Assembly: GCA_965153455.1 (NCBI GenBank)
Contig: OZ234493.1
Coordinates: 4,960,001 to 5,024,000, forward strand
DNA length: 64,000 nt
Direction: 5' to 3'
DNA from: Sphagnum compactum
Lineage: Eukaryota > Bryophyta > Sphagnopsida > Sphagnales
Shown here piece after piece: positions 1 through 10,809 of this stretch; the first letter of the stretch is position 1; each line of letters starts with the position of its first letter. The notes under the pieces are model-generated. The model searched no databases. It worked only from the letters and a program-made list of their open reading frames with translations, and was not told the DNA's origin. Both the position numbers and the translations under genes were made by a program.

Positions 1-2
1 AA

Positions 3-1364
3 CGCTACAAGGCTAGATTAGTAGCAAGAGGTTTTACTCAAACCTACGGAGTGGATTACAACGAAACTTTTGCGCCGGTCGCAAAATTTGCATCTATTCG
101 TTGTATTCTTGCATTGGCGGCCTTGAAAGACATGGAGATCCATCAAATGGACGTGAAAACCGCATTTCTCAATGGCGAGCTTGAAGAGGAGATTTACATG
201 GAGCAACCTCAAGGGTTCGTGCACCAAGGAGGTGAACATCTCGTGTGTAAGCTTCACAAGTCCTTGTATGGTTTGAAACAATCTCCGAGGGCATGGAATC
301 AAAAGTTAGATGCGTTTCTCAAAAGCATTGAATTTATCAAGAGTGAGGCGGATCCTAGTGTGTACGTTGCACAAGTGGGAGATGTGAAGTTTTTCATTGT
401 GGTCTATGTGGACGACCTCATTTTGGTGTGTAACGATCAAAACAAACTTTTGCAAATCAAAGAGGAATTGAGTCAAAAGTTTGAAATGAAGGACCTTGGG
501 GAGTTGCATTTCTTTTTGGGGATGGAGGTGGAAAGGAATCGTGATGAAAGACTCCTACGCATCAACCAAATCAAATACCTCAAGGAAATATTGAAGCGGT
601 TTCGAATGGAAGAATGTAAGCCCATTGGAGTTCCATTGGATCCCAAGGTGAAGTTACAAAGGAATGTGAATGGAAATGATGAATCAAAGGGATTTCCATA
701 TCAACAAGCGGTTGGGTCTTTGATGTATGCCATGTTGTGCACACGACCCGATTTGGCATACCCAATAAGCGTGTTGAGTCAACACATGGCGAACCCTAAC
801 ATGGAGCATTGGATGGCCGTCAAACGAATCTTTCGATATTTGCAAGGTACATTGCAAATGAAATTACAATTTGGTGGAACACCATCCAAGGAAGTTCTTG
901 GATATTGTGATGCGGATTGGGGTGGTGATCTTGAAGATAGGAGGTCCACCACAGGGTTTGTTTTCATGATTGGAGGTGGAGCGATTTCTTGGAGTAGCAA
1001 ACGACAACCCACAATAGCATTGTCCACCACGGAGGCGGAATACATGGCGAACACGCAAGCCACAAAAGAAGCCGTATGGATAACAAAATTGATGATGGAT
1101 TTGGGATACATGGAGGAGAAGAAAATGATGGTGATTCGATGCGACAATCAAGGTGCGATATCATTGACCAAGAATCCCACTCACCATGCACGAACAAAAC
1201 ACATTGATGTACAACATCATTTTGTTCGAGAACGAGTTGAAAATGGAGAAGTAGGATTTGAATATTGTCCAACGGAACACATGGTGGCGGATGTCCTTAC
1301 TAAGGCATTATCTAAAGAACGACATCATAAGTTGATAAACATGTTCGGATTAGAAACTTCATAG
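3..1364 (+). CDS. Ty1/copia pol, RT-RNase H part (element A), cut by window edge
   Basis: This is the C-terminal part of a copia polyprotein: reverse transcriptase followed by RNase H, which copy element RNA into cDNA in the virus-like particle. The frame is open from base 3 to the TAG at 1362-1364, so only the window edge truncates it. The RT start matches [11 protein letters not shown]. The catalytic YVDD box lies at 404-415. RNase H residues are visible in [12 protein letters not shown] (about 903), TTEAEY (about 1027) and [10 protein letters not shown] (about 1139). A purine tract and the LTR at 1373 follow directly, so this is the 3' end of an element whose 5' part lies left of the window. 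It is almost identical to the pol of elements D and E further right. It is transposon, not host, coding sequence. Confidence 0.93.
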   Translation, partial: RYKARLVARGFTQTYGVDYNETFAPVAKFASIRCILALAALKDMEIHQMDVKTAFLNGELEEEIYMEQPQGFVHQGGEHLVCKLHKSLYGLKQSPRAWNQKLDAFLKSIEFIKSEADPSVYVAQVGDVKFFIVVYVDDLILVCNDQNKLLQIKEELSQKFEMKDLGELHFFLGMEVERNRDERLLRINQIKYLKEILKRFRMEECKPIGVPLDPKVKLQRNVNGNDESKGFPYQQAVGSLMYAMLCTRPDLAYPISVLSQHMANPNMEHWMAVKRIFRYLQGTLQMKLQFGGTPSKEVLGYCDADWGGDLEDRRSTTGFVFMIGGGAISWSSKRQPTIALSTTEAEYMANTQATKEAVWITKLMMDLGYMEEKKMMVIRCDNQGAISLTKNPTHHARTKHIDVQHHFVRERVENGEVGFEYCPTEHMVADVLTKALSKERHHKLINMFGLETS

Positions 1365-1372
1365 AGTGGGAG

Positions 1373-1839
1373 TGTTAGAAATACTATTCGTTTCTAATTC
1401 CCAATGTTGATGAATGTGTTAAACATTCATCAAAAGGATGAATAGTATACACATCCTTGTAGTTGTTAGGTTAGGGTTTAGAAATGGAGACTACTTAGGG
1501 TTTGGCGGCGGCTAGGTTTAGGGTTTGGTGGCGGCTAGGGTTAGGCGGCGGCTAGGGTTAGGGTTTGGTGGCGGCTAGGTTAGGGTTAAGTGGCGGCTAC
1601 TTTAGGGTTAGGAGATATTATATAATGGAGTGGTTTTGAGTTGTCATTCATTCCTTCCTTTCATGGTTGTTGAGTGCACATAGAACCTTCAAGCTTTGTT
1701 AGTTGTTGCAAGCCATAGTTTTATGATTGTAGCATTTGAAGCATACAACCTTTGTAATCTTCTTCTAGTTAATACAATTGTTCCATTTCATGAACCTTGA
1801 GTGTTGCATTTCTTGCTTGTATTCAAGTTGTTTCCAATA
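1373..1839 (+). repeat. Copia LTR 1 (3' LTR of element A)
   Basis: The 467-bp LTR begins TGTTAGAA and ends TTCCAATA, an imperfect 8-bp terminal inverted repeat with TG...TA ends. It directly follows a purine tract (agagtgggag). Seen inside: nested inverted repeats near the 5' end (ATACTATTC 1381-1389 with GAATAGTAT 1440-1448; GATGAATG 1409-1416 with CATTCATC 1424-1431); a minisatellite of GGCGGCTAGGGTTAGGG-type units (about 1493-1610); and a TATA-like tattatataa (1617-1626), the likely promoter. The base after it (1840) enters the protease region of element B, so A inserted there. Confidence 0.9.
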
Positions 1840-2041
1840 GATCATGCGAGAAACGATTGGATCATCGATTCGGGCGCAACGCAACACATGACGTTCGAAC
1901 GAGAGTGGTTCACCACTTACGAATCCATTGTTGCACGAAAGGTGTACATGGGAGATGACACCATTTTGGAGGCCATTGGCAAAGGGAGCATCAAGGCCAC
2001 AATGCAAGTTGGAGGTAAAATGTTGCATAGAACCATCACAC
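1840..2041 (+). pseudogene. Element B gag-pol fragment (protease), copy 1 of a tandem
   Basis: A 202-bp piece of copia polyprotein containing the aspartic-protease active-site context WIIDSGATQHMTF. It lies between LTR 1 and LTR 2 and is repeated almost exactly at 2532-2733; one visible coding change is His versus Pro shortly before the end. The piece ends in cacac, the 5-bp target duplication of the LTR that follows. It is an untranslatable fragment. Confidence 0.88.
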
Positions 2042-2531
2042 TGTTAGAAATACTATTCGTTTCTAATTCCCAATGTTGATGAATGTGTTAAACATTCATC
2101 AAAAGGATGAATAGTATACACATCCTTGTAGTTGTTAGGTTAGGGTTTAGAAATGGAGACTACTTAGGGTTTGGCGGCGGCTAGGGTTAGGGTTAGGCGG
2201 CGGCTAGGTTTAGGGTTTGGTGGCGGCTAGGGTTAGGCGGCGGCTAGGGTTAGGGTTTGGTGGCGGCTAGGTTAGGGTGAAGTGGCGGCTACTTTAGGGT
2301 TAGGAGATATTATATAATGGAGTGGTTTTGAGTTGTCTTTCATTCTTTCCTTTCATGGTTGTTGAGTGCACATAGAACCTTCAAGCTTTGTTAGTTGTTG
2401 CAAGCCATAGTTTTATAATTGTAGCATTTGAAGCATACAACCTTTGTAATCTTCTTTTAGTTAATACAATTGTTCCATTTCATGAACCTTGAGTGTTGCA
2501 TTTCTTGCTTGTTTTCAAGTTGTTTCCAATA
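2042..2531 (+). repeat. Copia LTR 2 (internal LTR of the tandem)
   Basis: A 490-bp LTR of the same family as LTR 1, with one more minisatellite block. It is flanked left by cacac (2037-2041) and right by the repeated protease fragment. By eye it is the same as LTR 3, so the LTR-plus-fragment unit was probably duplicated recently. Confidence 0.9.
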
Positions 2532-2733
2532 GATCATGCGAGAAACGATTGGATCATCGATTCGGGCGCAACGCAACACATGACGTTCGAACGAGAGTGG
2601 TTCACCACTTACGAATCCATTGTTGCACGAAAGGTGTACATGGGAGATGACACCATTTTGGAGGCCATTGGCAAAGGGAGCATCAAGGCCACAATGCAAG
2701 TTGGAGGTAAAATGTTGCCTAGAACCATCACAC
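2532..2733 (+). pseudogene. Element B gag-pol fragment (protease), copy 2 of the tandem
   Basis: Second copy of the 202-bp protease fragment, again ending in cacac (2729-2733). Its natural continuation is found right of LTR 3: removing LTR 3 and one cacac restores the frame of element B. Confidence 0.88.
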
Positions 2734-3223
2734 TGTTAGAAATACTATTCGTTTCTAATTCCCAATGTTGATGAATGTGTTAAACATTCATCAAAAGGAT
2801 GAATAGTATACACATCCTTGTAGTTGTTAGGTTAGGGTTTAGAAATGGAGACTACTTAGGGTTTGGCGGCGGCTAGGGTTAGGGTTAGGCGGCGGCTAGG
2901 TTTAGGGTTTGGTGGCGGCTAGGGTTAGGCGGCGGCTAGGGTTAGGGTTTGGTGGCGGCTAGGTTAGGGTGAAGTGGCGGCTACTTTAGGGTTAGGAGAT
3001 ATTATATAATGGAGTGGTTTTGAGTTGTCTTTCATTCTTTCCTTTCATGGTTGTTGAGTGCACATAGAACCTTCAAGCTTTGTTAGTTGTTGCAAGCCAT
3101 AGTTTTATGATTGTAGCATTTGAAGCATACAACCTTTGTAATCTTCTTTTAGTTAATACAATTGTTCCATTTCATGAACCTTGAGTGTTGCATTTCTTGC
3201 TTGTTTTCAAGTTGTTTCCAATA
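2734..3223 (+). repeat. Copia LTR 3 (solo-type insertion in element B)
   Basis: A 490-bp LTR flanked by the perfect 5-bp target duplication cacac (2729-2733 and 3224-3228). It has no internal element sequence between it and the split protease region of B, so it is effectively a solo LTR that integrated into B. Confidence 0.92.
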
Positions 3224-5752
3224 CACACAAGTTCTTCATGTTCCGAAAATGAAGAATAGTCTCATTTCCGTTAGCAAACTCATTTCGGAGGGCTTGAAAG
3301 TGGAGTTTGACAAGGATGGTTGTAAGGTCAACAATGTCCATGGAACCGTTGTGGCGCAGGCACGAAGGGAGAAGAACTTGTATCTTCCCAACGTCAATGT
3401 TCGAAAGGAGAGTGCGAATGTGGCAAAGTCTTCGAATGAAGGAGCTACGCTTTGGCACCAAAGACTCGGCCACCTCAACATGGCGACTCTTAAGAAGTTG
3501 GAGAATATGGTCAATGGCATGAATTTGAAAGAAGTGCCATTGCACCATGTGTGTGAAGCTTGCATTGAAGGCAAACATCAAAGGACACCTTTTCATAAAG
3601 ATGAAGCAAGTAGGGCTTCCAAGCTTTTGGAAATAGTGCATAGTGATGTGTGCGGACCGATGAAGACCACATCTCATGGTGGAGCACGATACTTTGTCAC
3701 CTTCATGGACGACTTTTCGAGAAAAACTCATGTTTACCTTTTGAAAGCGAAAGGAGAAGTGTTCGACAAATTCAAGGCGTACAAGGCCTTAGTGGAGAAT
3801 CAAACCGACATGAAGATCAAAACCTTGCGTTCCGACAACGGAGGAGAATTTGTGTCCAAAAAGTTTGATGACTTTTTGCATGAATGCGGAATCGAACGTC
3901 AAACAAGTGCACCTTACACACCACAACAAAATGGAGTTGCGGAACGAGCCAATAGGACCATCATGGAATGCGCTAGAAGCATGATTCGTGCACAAGGACT
4001 TGACTTGGAGTTTTGGGCGGAGGCGGTGAACACGGCGGTTTACATCAAGAATCGATGCCCAACTAAAGCTCTTGATTCAAAGACCCCACAAGAAGTGTGG
4101 ACCGGTATAAAGCCGGATGTATCTCATTTGAGAGTTTTTGGTTGCAAAACATTTGCACACATTCCAGATGAAAAGAGAAGCAAATTAGAGTCCAAATCCA
4201 TACCTTGTGTGTTTCTAGGGTATTGTGAAGGGACCAAAGCATTCGCTTAATGTGTCTAGAAACCAAGAAGATCATTAAGAGTCGAGATGTTGTGTTCCTT
4301 GAAGGGACGGAAGAAGTAGAAGGTGTTTGTGATAAGAGACCCCTTTCAAACCAAATAGAACACCTTGTTGTGGATGAAGTCGATGAACTTGTGAAGGATG
4401 TTAATCCTATATCTTTGAAGGCAAGACCAACGGAAGACGTGGAAGGTGATGAATCTACAACAAACTCTTCTTCGGAAGAAGAATTTGCTTCATCACAAGA
4501 TGAGGGTTTGAATGAATCACAACAAGATGGACGAAGAGAAAGGCCCCAAAGACAACGTAAGGAGTGGCCTCGTGATTGGTGGGTGGCCACCAAAGAGGTG
4601 GAACGAGCCACCATGGCATTTTCGGAAGAACCCCAAACCGTGGAAGAGGCGTTGAATGGCGAAGATGCAAAGAAATGGGAGATTGCCATGCAAGAAGAAT
4701 ACGAGTCTCTTCTTGTCAACAACACTTGGTCCTTGGTGCCACTCCCCGATGGTAGAAAACCCATTTCTCGCAAATGGGTGTTCAAAATCAAACATGGGGT
4801 CAATGGTGAAGTCGAACGGTACAAGGCGAGACTTGTGGCAAGAGGTTTCACCCAAACATTTGGAGTCGATTACAATGAAACTTTTGCACCCGTTGCAAAG
4901 TTTGTGTCAATTCGTTGTATCCTTGCACTAGCGGCCATTGAAGACATGGAGATTCATCAAATGGACGTCAAAACCGCATTTCTCAATGGTGACCTTGAAG
5001 AGGAAATCTACATGGAGCAACCCGAAGGATTCACACGTGAAGGTCTTACATCTTGTGTGTAAGCTTCACAAGTCATTGTATGGCTTGAAACAATCTCCAA
5101 GGGCTTGGAACCAAAAACTAGACGCTTTCTTGAAAAGCATCGAGTTTACGAGAAGTGATGCGGACTTTAGTGTCTATGTTGCGCAAGTGGAGGATGTGAA
5201 ATTTTTCATTGTCGTCTACGTGGATGATCTCATCTTGGTGTGCAATGATAAGGATAAGCTTTTGCAAGTGAAGGAAGAACTTTCTTGAAAGTTTGAAATG
5301 AAGGATCTTGGTGATTTGCATTTTTTCCTTGGCATGGAAGTGGAAAGAGATCGTGCACAACGTCTTTTTTACATCAACCAAATTGGGTATCTCAAGGAGA
5401 TTCTCAAACGCTTTCGCATGGAGGATTGCAAAGCCATCGGAGTGCCACTTGATCCCAAGACGAAGTTGAAGAAGAATATGAACAAGGATGATCAAATGGT
5501 GAAGGTTCCTTATCAACAAGCTGTGGGATCCTTGATGTATGCCATGTTGTGTACTCGACCCGATTTGGCATACCCAATAAGCGTAGTAAGTCAACACATG
5601 GCCAATTCAAGCCTAGAACATTGGATTGCGGTGAAGCGCATTTTTCGATACTTGCAAGGCACATTGCAATTCAAATTACGCTTCGGAGGATTATCACCTA
5701 AAAATGTGGTCGGATATTGTGATGCGGATTGGGCCGGTGACCTTGAGGATAG
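3224..5752 (+). pseudogene. Element B copia pol (protease end, integrase, RT, part of RNase H), decayed
   Basis: The reading runs through the GAG-pre-integrase HHCC region (LWHQRLGHLN ... C-x2-C), the DDE integrase core (HSDVCGP, RSDNGGEF, and NGVAERANRT with catalytic Glu kept), RT with YVDD, and into RNase H (YCDADWAGDLED). It is broken by single-base frameshifts near 4245 and 5040 and a TGA at 5286-5288, then cut at 5752 by LTR 4 of element K. The part beyond that cut (rest of RNase H and 3' LTR) is not found on the far side of K, so a deletion followed. B differs clearly from the A/D/E copies and represents a sister subfamily. Confidence 0.9.
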
Positions 5753-6262
5753 TGTTAGAAGTACTATTCGTTTCTAATTCCCAACGTTGATGAATGTGTT
5801 CGAAGTACTATTCGTTTCTAATGTTGATGAATGTGTTAAACATTCATCAAAAGGATGAATAGTATTCACATCCTTATAGTAGTTAGGTTAGGTTGAATAG
5901 TGGTGGCTAGGGTTAAGGTTTGGTGGCGGCTAGGGTTAGGGTATTGGTGGCGGCTAGGGTTAGGCGACGGCTAGGGTTAAGGTTTGGTGGCGGCTAGGGT
6001 TAGGGTTAAGTGGCGGCTACTTTAGGGTTAGGAGATAGTATAAATTGGAGTGGTTTTGAGTGGTCTTTCATTCCTTCCTTTCATGGTTTCTTGAGTGCAC
6101 ATAGAACCTTCACGCTTTGTTAGTTGTTGCAAGCCATAGTTTTGTGATTGCATCATTTGAAAGCATACAACCTTTGTATTGTTCTTGTTAGTTAATACAA
6201 TTGTTTCATTTCATGAACCTTGAGTGGTCCATTTCTTGCTTGTTTACAAGTTGTTTCCAATA
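5753..6262 (+). repeat. 5' LTR of element K
   Basis: 510 bp, TGTTAGAAG ... TTTCCAATA. Near its start the GAAGTACTATTCG stretch is repeated (a second copy starts about 43 bp later), which also occurs in the 3' LTR. It keeps the telomere-like minisatellite and an AT-rich promoter-like agatagtataaatt near 6030-6046. Confidence 0.92.
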
Positions 6263-6276
6263 GGTTATGGGCCCAC
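6263..6276 (+). promoter_or_regulatory. Primer-binding site for initiator tRNA-Met anticodon arm
   Basis: GGTTATGGGCCCAC starts directly after the LTR end. It is the reverse complement of GUGGGCCCAUAACC, the anticodon stem-loop of plant initiator tRNA-Met (anticodon CAU included). This is the half-tRNA type of primer known from Drosophila copia, not the usual TGGTATCAGAGC 3'-end type. The tRNA match relies on my knowledge of the conserved plant iMet sequence. Confidence 0.8.
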
Positions 6277-6892
6277 ACCAAGCAAGAGAAAAAACATTGT
6301 GTTAGGACAAGGAATAGTGAAAGGTTTTGAGTTTCTATTGCATAGAAAAAGGGAGAGAATTTTTTTGAGAGACGGATTTTTTGTTTCCAAAGTAAGTGGG
6401 AGTTCATTTCCAAGTGGTGGCATAGAAGGAGCTTACAACTTTTTCAAGTGAGTGGGAGGCGTGGAAGAGACTTCTTCAAGGTGTTGTAAGTTCTCAAGCG
6501 TGGAAGAGTGTTCTTCAAGTTTTTTAAGTTTCAACTTTCAAGTTCAAAGTGTGTGAAAGAGAGTTCTTTAAAGTGTCCTAGGAGTGTGGAAGAGAGTTCT
6601 TTAAAGTGTCCTAGGAGTGTGGAAGAGAGTTCTTCGAGTTGTTGGAAGTTTCAACCTTAAGGTTTGAGAAAGTGTGGAAAAGAGTTCTTCGTGTTGTTGA
6701 AGAATTTCAACATTCAAGTGTTTAAGGGTTTCTTGTAAAGGTTTTGCTTTATGACATATAGGAATTGAGTGAGAGAGATTTCAAGTGAGGTATTCAAACA
6801 TTAGAAAGTTTTTCATCTTGAAATTTTCCCACTTCCCATTCCTTTGAATAGAAAAAACATAGAGTGTTTGTTTAGCGTTTGTGAAACCCCAA
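6277..6892 (+). other. Untranslated leader of element K
   Basis: About 600 bp of leader with internally repeated short phrases around gtggaagagagttcttcaa (for example near 6550, 6593 and 6620). No open frame of note. The same leader, shorter or rearranged, occurs in E (17708-17864) and reversed in F (24043-24713). It probably carries packaging and dimerisation signals, which is an inference. Confidence 0.7.
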
Positions 6893-9800
6893 ATGTCATC
6901 CTTCCAAATGGAGTCTTCGAAAGTCATGGAGAAGTTTGATGGTGGCAACTTTCACCTTTGGAAGTTCAAAATGCGCATGATGCTTTCCAAACATGGGCTT
7001 TGGAAATTTGTTGATGGGAGTGCCATCTTGCCAAGTGAAGAAGTTGGAACCTCCGATTACAATGAGAAAGAAATGAAGGCTTTTGCATTGCTTTGTGAAC
7101 ATCTCACGGATGCCCAACTTGCACACATTCAATATTGTGACAATGTGAGTAGTGCATGGGAGGCTCTTTGCGGTGTGCATGAAGCCAAGACAATCGGCAA
7201 CAAATTGTTCCTTCGAAAGAGATTCTTCACCATCAAAATGCAAGAAGGGGATGACATGCTTGTGCACATCAACACGGTGAAAGCCCTTGCGGACCAACTA
7301 CGTTCCATCGAGGTGAACATTACGGATGAAGATGTTTACATGGTACTTCTCATGAGCCTTCCTCCTTCCTTTGATAACTTAGTCACAAGCTTGGAATCCA
7401 TGTCCACGAAAGATGTAGACCTTCAATTCATTGTAGCAAGGTTGCTTCACGAAGTGTCCAAAAGAAAAGAATGTGAGAATTCTGAGACTACCGCATTAGT
7501 GAACAAAACCCACAAGTCAAACGAGAAGCTTTGTTTCTATTGTAAGAAACCCGGACATTTTGTGAGAAATTGTTTGAAGAAGAAAAATGATGAAAAAGAA
7601 AAGGCCAATCAAGCTTGTGAAGATCATGAGCAAATGTTTGTTGCGGCATTGAGTGCCAATGATCATACCACGTATGATTGGATTGTGGATTCGGGTGCAA
7701 CGCAACACATGACATTCGAACAAGAATGGTTTACCACGTACGAGCACATTTCCCTAAGGAAGGTGTTCATGGGCGATGACACCGTTTTGGAGGCCGTCGG
7801 CAAGGGGAGCATCAAAGCCACAATGCAAGTGGGAGGCAAATTGTCCCACGCAACCATGACCCAAGTTCTTCATGTTCCAAAAATGAAGAATAGTCTCATT
7901 TCCGTGAGTAAGCTCATTTCCGAAGGTTTCAAAGTTGAGTTTGACAAGGATGGTTGTAAGGTGAATGATGCTCGAGGAGTTGTTGTGGCGGAAGCACGAA
8001 GGGACAAGAACTTGTACCTTCTAAATGTCAAGGTGCACAAGGACACGGCGCACATCGCAAATTCTTCGGAGGAAAGTGCCATGCTTTGGCATGAAAGACT
8101 TGGCCATCTCAACATGGCAAGCCTCAAGGAGTTGGATGCCATGGTGGACGGCATGAATTTGAAGGAAGTGCCCTTGCATCACATTTGTGAAGGATGCATC
8201 AAAGGCAAACATCAAAGAACATCATTTCCCAAGGATGGAGCAACAAGGGCCTCACAACTTTTGGAGATTGTGCACACCGATGTATGCGGGCCAATGAGGA
8301 CTACATCGCATGGTGGAGCGCGATACTTTCTCACTTTCATTGATGATTTGTCAAGGAGAACTCATGTCTATTTTTTGAAGGCCAAAGGAGAAGTGTTTGA
8401 GAAATTCAAACAATACAAGGCGTTGGTGGAGAACGAAATTGGTCACAAAATCAAAGTGCTACGATCGGACAATGGAGGAGAATTTGTGTCCAAGAAGTTT
8501 GACACATTTCTTGCGGAATGTGGAATTCAACGACAAACAAGTGCGCCCTATTCCCCACAACAAAATCGTGTTGCGGAACGTGCCAATAGAACCATCATGG
8601 AATGTGCGAGAAGCATGATTCTTGCACAAGGGTTAGGACTTGAATTTTGGGGCGAAGCGGTGAACACAGCGGTGTACATCAAAAATCGATGTCCAACCAA
8701 GGCTCTTGATTCCAAGACCCCTCAAGAAGCATGGAGTGGTAGGAAACCGGATGTGTCTCATTTGAGAGTCTTTGGTTGTAAAGCCTTTGCACATGTTCCC
8801 GACGAGAAGAGGACCAAATTAGAGTCCAAGTCCATCCCTTGTGTGTTTTTAGGATATCATGAAGGCACGAAAGCATATCGCTTGATGTGTGTAGAAACCA
8901 AGAAAATCCTGAAAAGTAGAGATGTTGTGTTCGTTGAGAGGTCAAAAGAAGTAGGCGGTGTGCTCCATCCCAAGAAAGTAGAAAATGTTGTTGTAGAAGT
9001 TGAAGGAGAAGAACCCTTGAGCTTTAGTGAGGATACACCGTTGAATGAAGAAACAAGGGAAGGTGTGCAAAGTGAGTCCACACCAAGTTCTTCATCGGAA
9101 GAAGAATTTGTTGTTTCAAATGACGATCCATCTCATGAGCCTTCACAACGTGTCTCAAGGGAAAGACCTCAGAGGCAACGAAGAGAATGGCCTCGAGATT
9201 GGTGGATTGCTACCAAGGAGGTGGAGCGTGCCACCATTGCATTTTTGGAGGAACCCCAAAATATTGAAGAAGCATTGACATGTGAAAGTTCCAAGGAGTG
9301 GGAGTGCGCCATGCAAGAAGAATATGATTCTCTCATGGCAAACAACACATGGACTTTGGTACCACTTCCCGTTGGAAGAAAACCCGTTTCTTGCAAATGG
9401 GTGTTCAAAATCAAACAAGGTGCCAACGGGGAGGTGGAACGCTACAAGGCCAGATTAGTGGCAAGAGGTTTTACCCAAACGTACGGAATAGATTACAACG
9501 AAACTTTTGCGCCCGTCGCAAAGTTTACATCTATTCGTTGTATTCTTGCATTGGCGGCATTGGAAGACATGGAGATCCATCAAATGGACGTGAAAACCGC
9601 ATTTTTGAACGGCTAGCTTGAAGAGGAGATTTACATGGAGCAACTTCAAGGGTTTGTGCACCAAGGAGGTGAACATCTTGTGTGTAAGCTTCACAAGTCC
9701 TTGTATGGTTTGAAACAATCTCCAAGGGCATGGAATCAAAAGTTAGATGCTTTTCTCAAAAGCATCGAATTTATGAAGAGTGATGCCGATCCTAGTGTGT

Positions 9801-10801
9801 ATGTTGCACAAGTGGGAGATGTCAAGTTTTTCATTGTGGTCTATGTGGACGACCTCATTTTGGTGTGCAACGATCAAAACAAACTTTTGCAAATCAAAGA
9901 GGAATTGAGTCAAAAGTTTGAAATGAAAGACCTCAGGGAGTTGCATTTCTTTTTGGGGATGGAAGTGGAAAGGAATCGTGATGAACGAATCTTACGCATC
10001 AATCAAATCAAATACCTCAAGGAAATATTGAAGCGTTTTGGAATGAAAGATTGTAAGCCCATTGGAGTTCCATTCGATCCCAAAGTGAAGCTACGAAGGA
10101 CCACGCATGGAAATGATGAATCGAAGGGATTTCCATATCAACAAGCGGTTGGGTCCTTGATGTATGCCATGTTGTGCACACGACCTGACTTGGCATTTCC
10201 AATAAGTGTGTTGAGTCAACACATGGCCAACCCTAGCATGGAGCATTGGATGGCTGTGAAACGAGTCTTTCCATATTTACAAGGTACATTGCAAATGAAG
10301 TTACGTTTCAATGCAATCCCATCTAAGGAAGTGCTTGGATATTGTGATGCGGATTGGGGTGGCGATCTCGAAGATAGGAGGTCCACCACAAGGTTTGTTT
10401 TCATGATCGGAGGTGGAGCCATATCTTGGAGTAGCAAACGACAACCTACAATAGCGTTGTCCACCACGGAGGCGGAGTACATGGCGAACACGCAAGCCAC
10501 AAAAGAAGCCATATGGATAACAAAATTGATGATGGATTTAGGACACCTAGAAGAGAAAAAGGTGATGGTGATTCGATGCGACACTCAAGGTGCGATATCA
10601 TTGACCAAGAATCCCACTCACCATGCACGAACAAAACACATTGACGTACAACATCATTTTGCTTGAGAACGAGTTGAAAATGAAGAAGTTTAATTTGAAT
10701 ATTGTCCAACGGAACACATGGTGGCGGATGTCCTTACCAAGGCATTATCCAAAGAACGACACCACAAATTGATAAACATGTTTGGATTAAAAACTTCATA
10801 G
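6893..10801 (+). pseudogene. Element K gag-pol polyprotein with three in-frame stops
   Basis: A single frame from ATG 6893 (MSSFQMES, the same start as in E) to TAG 10799-10801. In order: Gag with the FDGGNFHLWKFKM start; zinc knuckle C-x2-C-x4-H-x4-C (7532-7573); protease DSGATQH (7688-7711); HHCC motif; DDE integrase with Asp 8279-8281, Asp 8468-8470 and Glu 8576-8578, exactly 35 residues between the last two; RT YVDD (9842-9853); RNase H. Stops: TAG 9614-9616 (Glu position), TGA 10664-10666 (CGA position) and TAA 10691-10693. There is no frameshift, so decay is light. QQNR replaces the family's QQNG next to the catalytic Glu. The GTG in frame at 6881 is a less likely start. A single Gag-Pol frame is normal for copia. 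Confidence 0.92.
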
Positions 10802-10809
10802 AATGGGAG

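Noticed and set aside
779-1272. Antisense and alternate-frame open frames within the copia pol copies (also at 12-15 kb, 21 kb, 40 kb)
   Set aside because: They recur at the same relative place in every pol copy and follow from pol codon composition; no independent domain or start signal.
1493-1610. TTAGGG-rich runs as interstitial telomere repeats
   Set aside because: They are unit parts of each copia LTR at the same LTR position and in LTR orientation, mixed with GGCGGCTA, not free telomere arrays.
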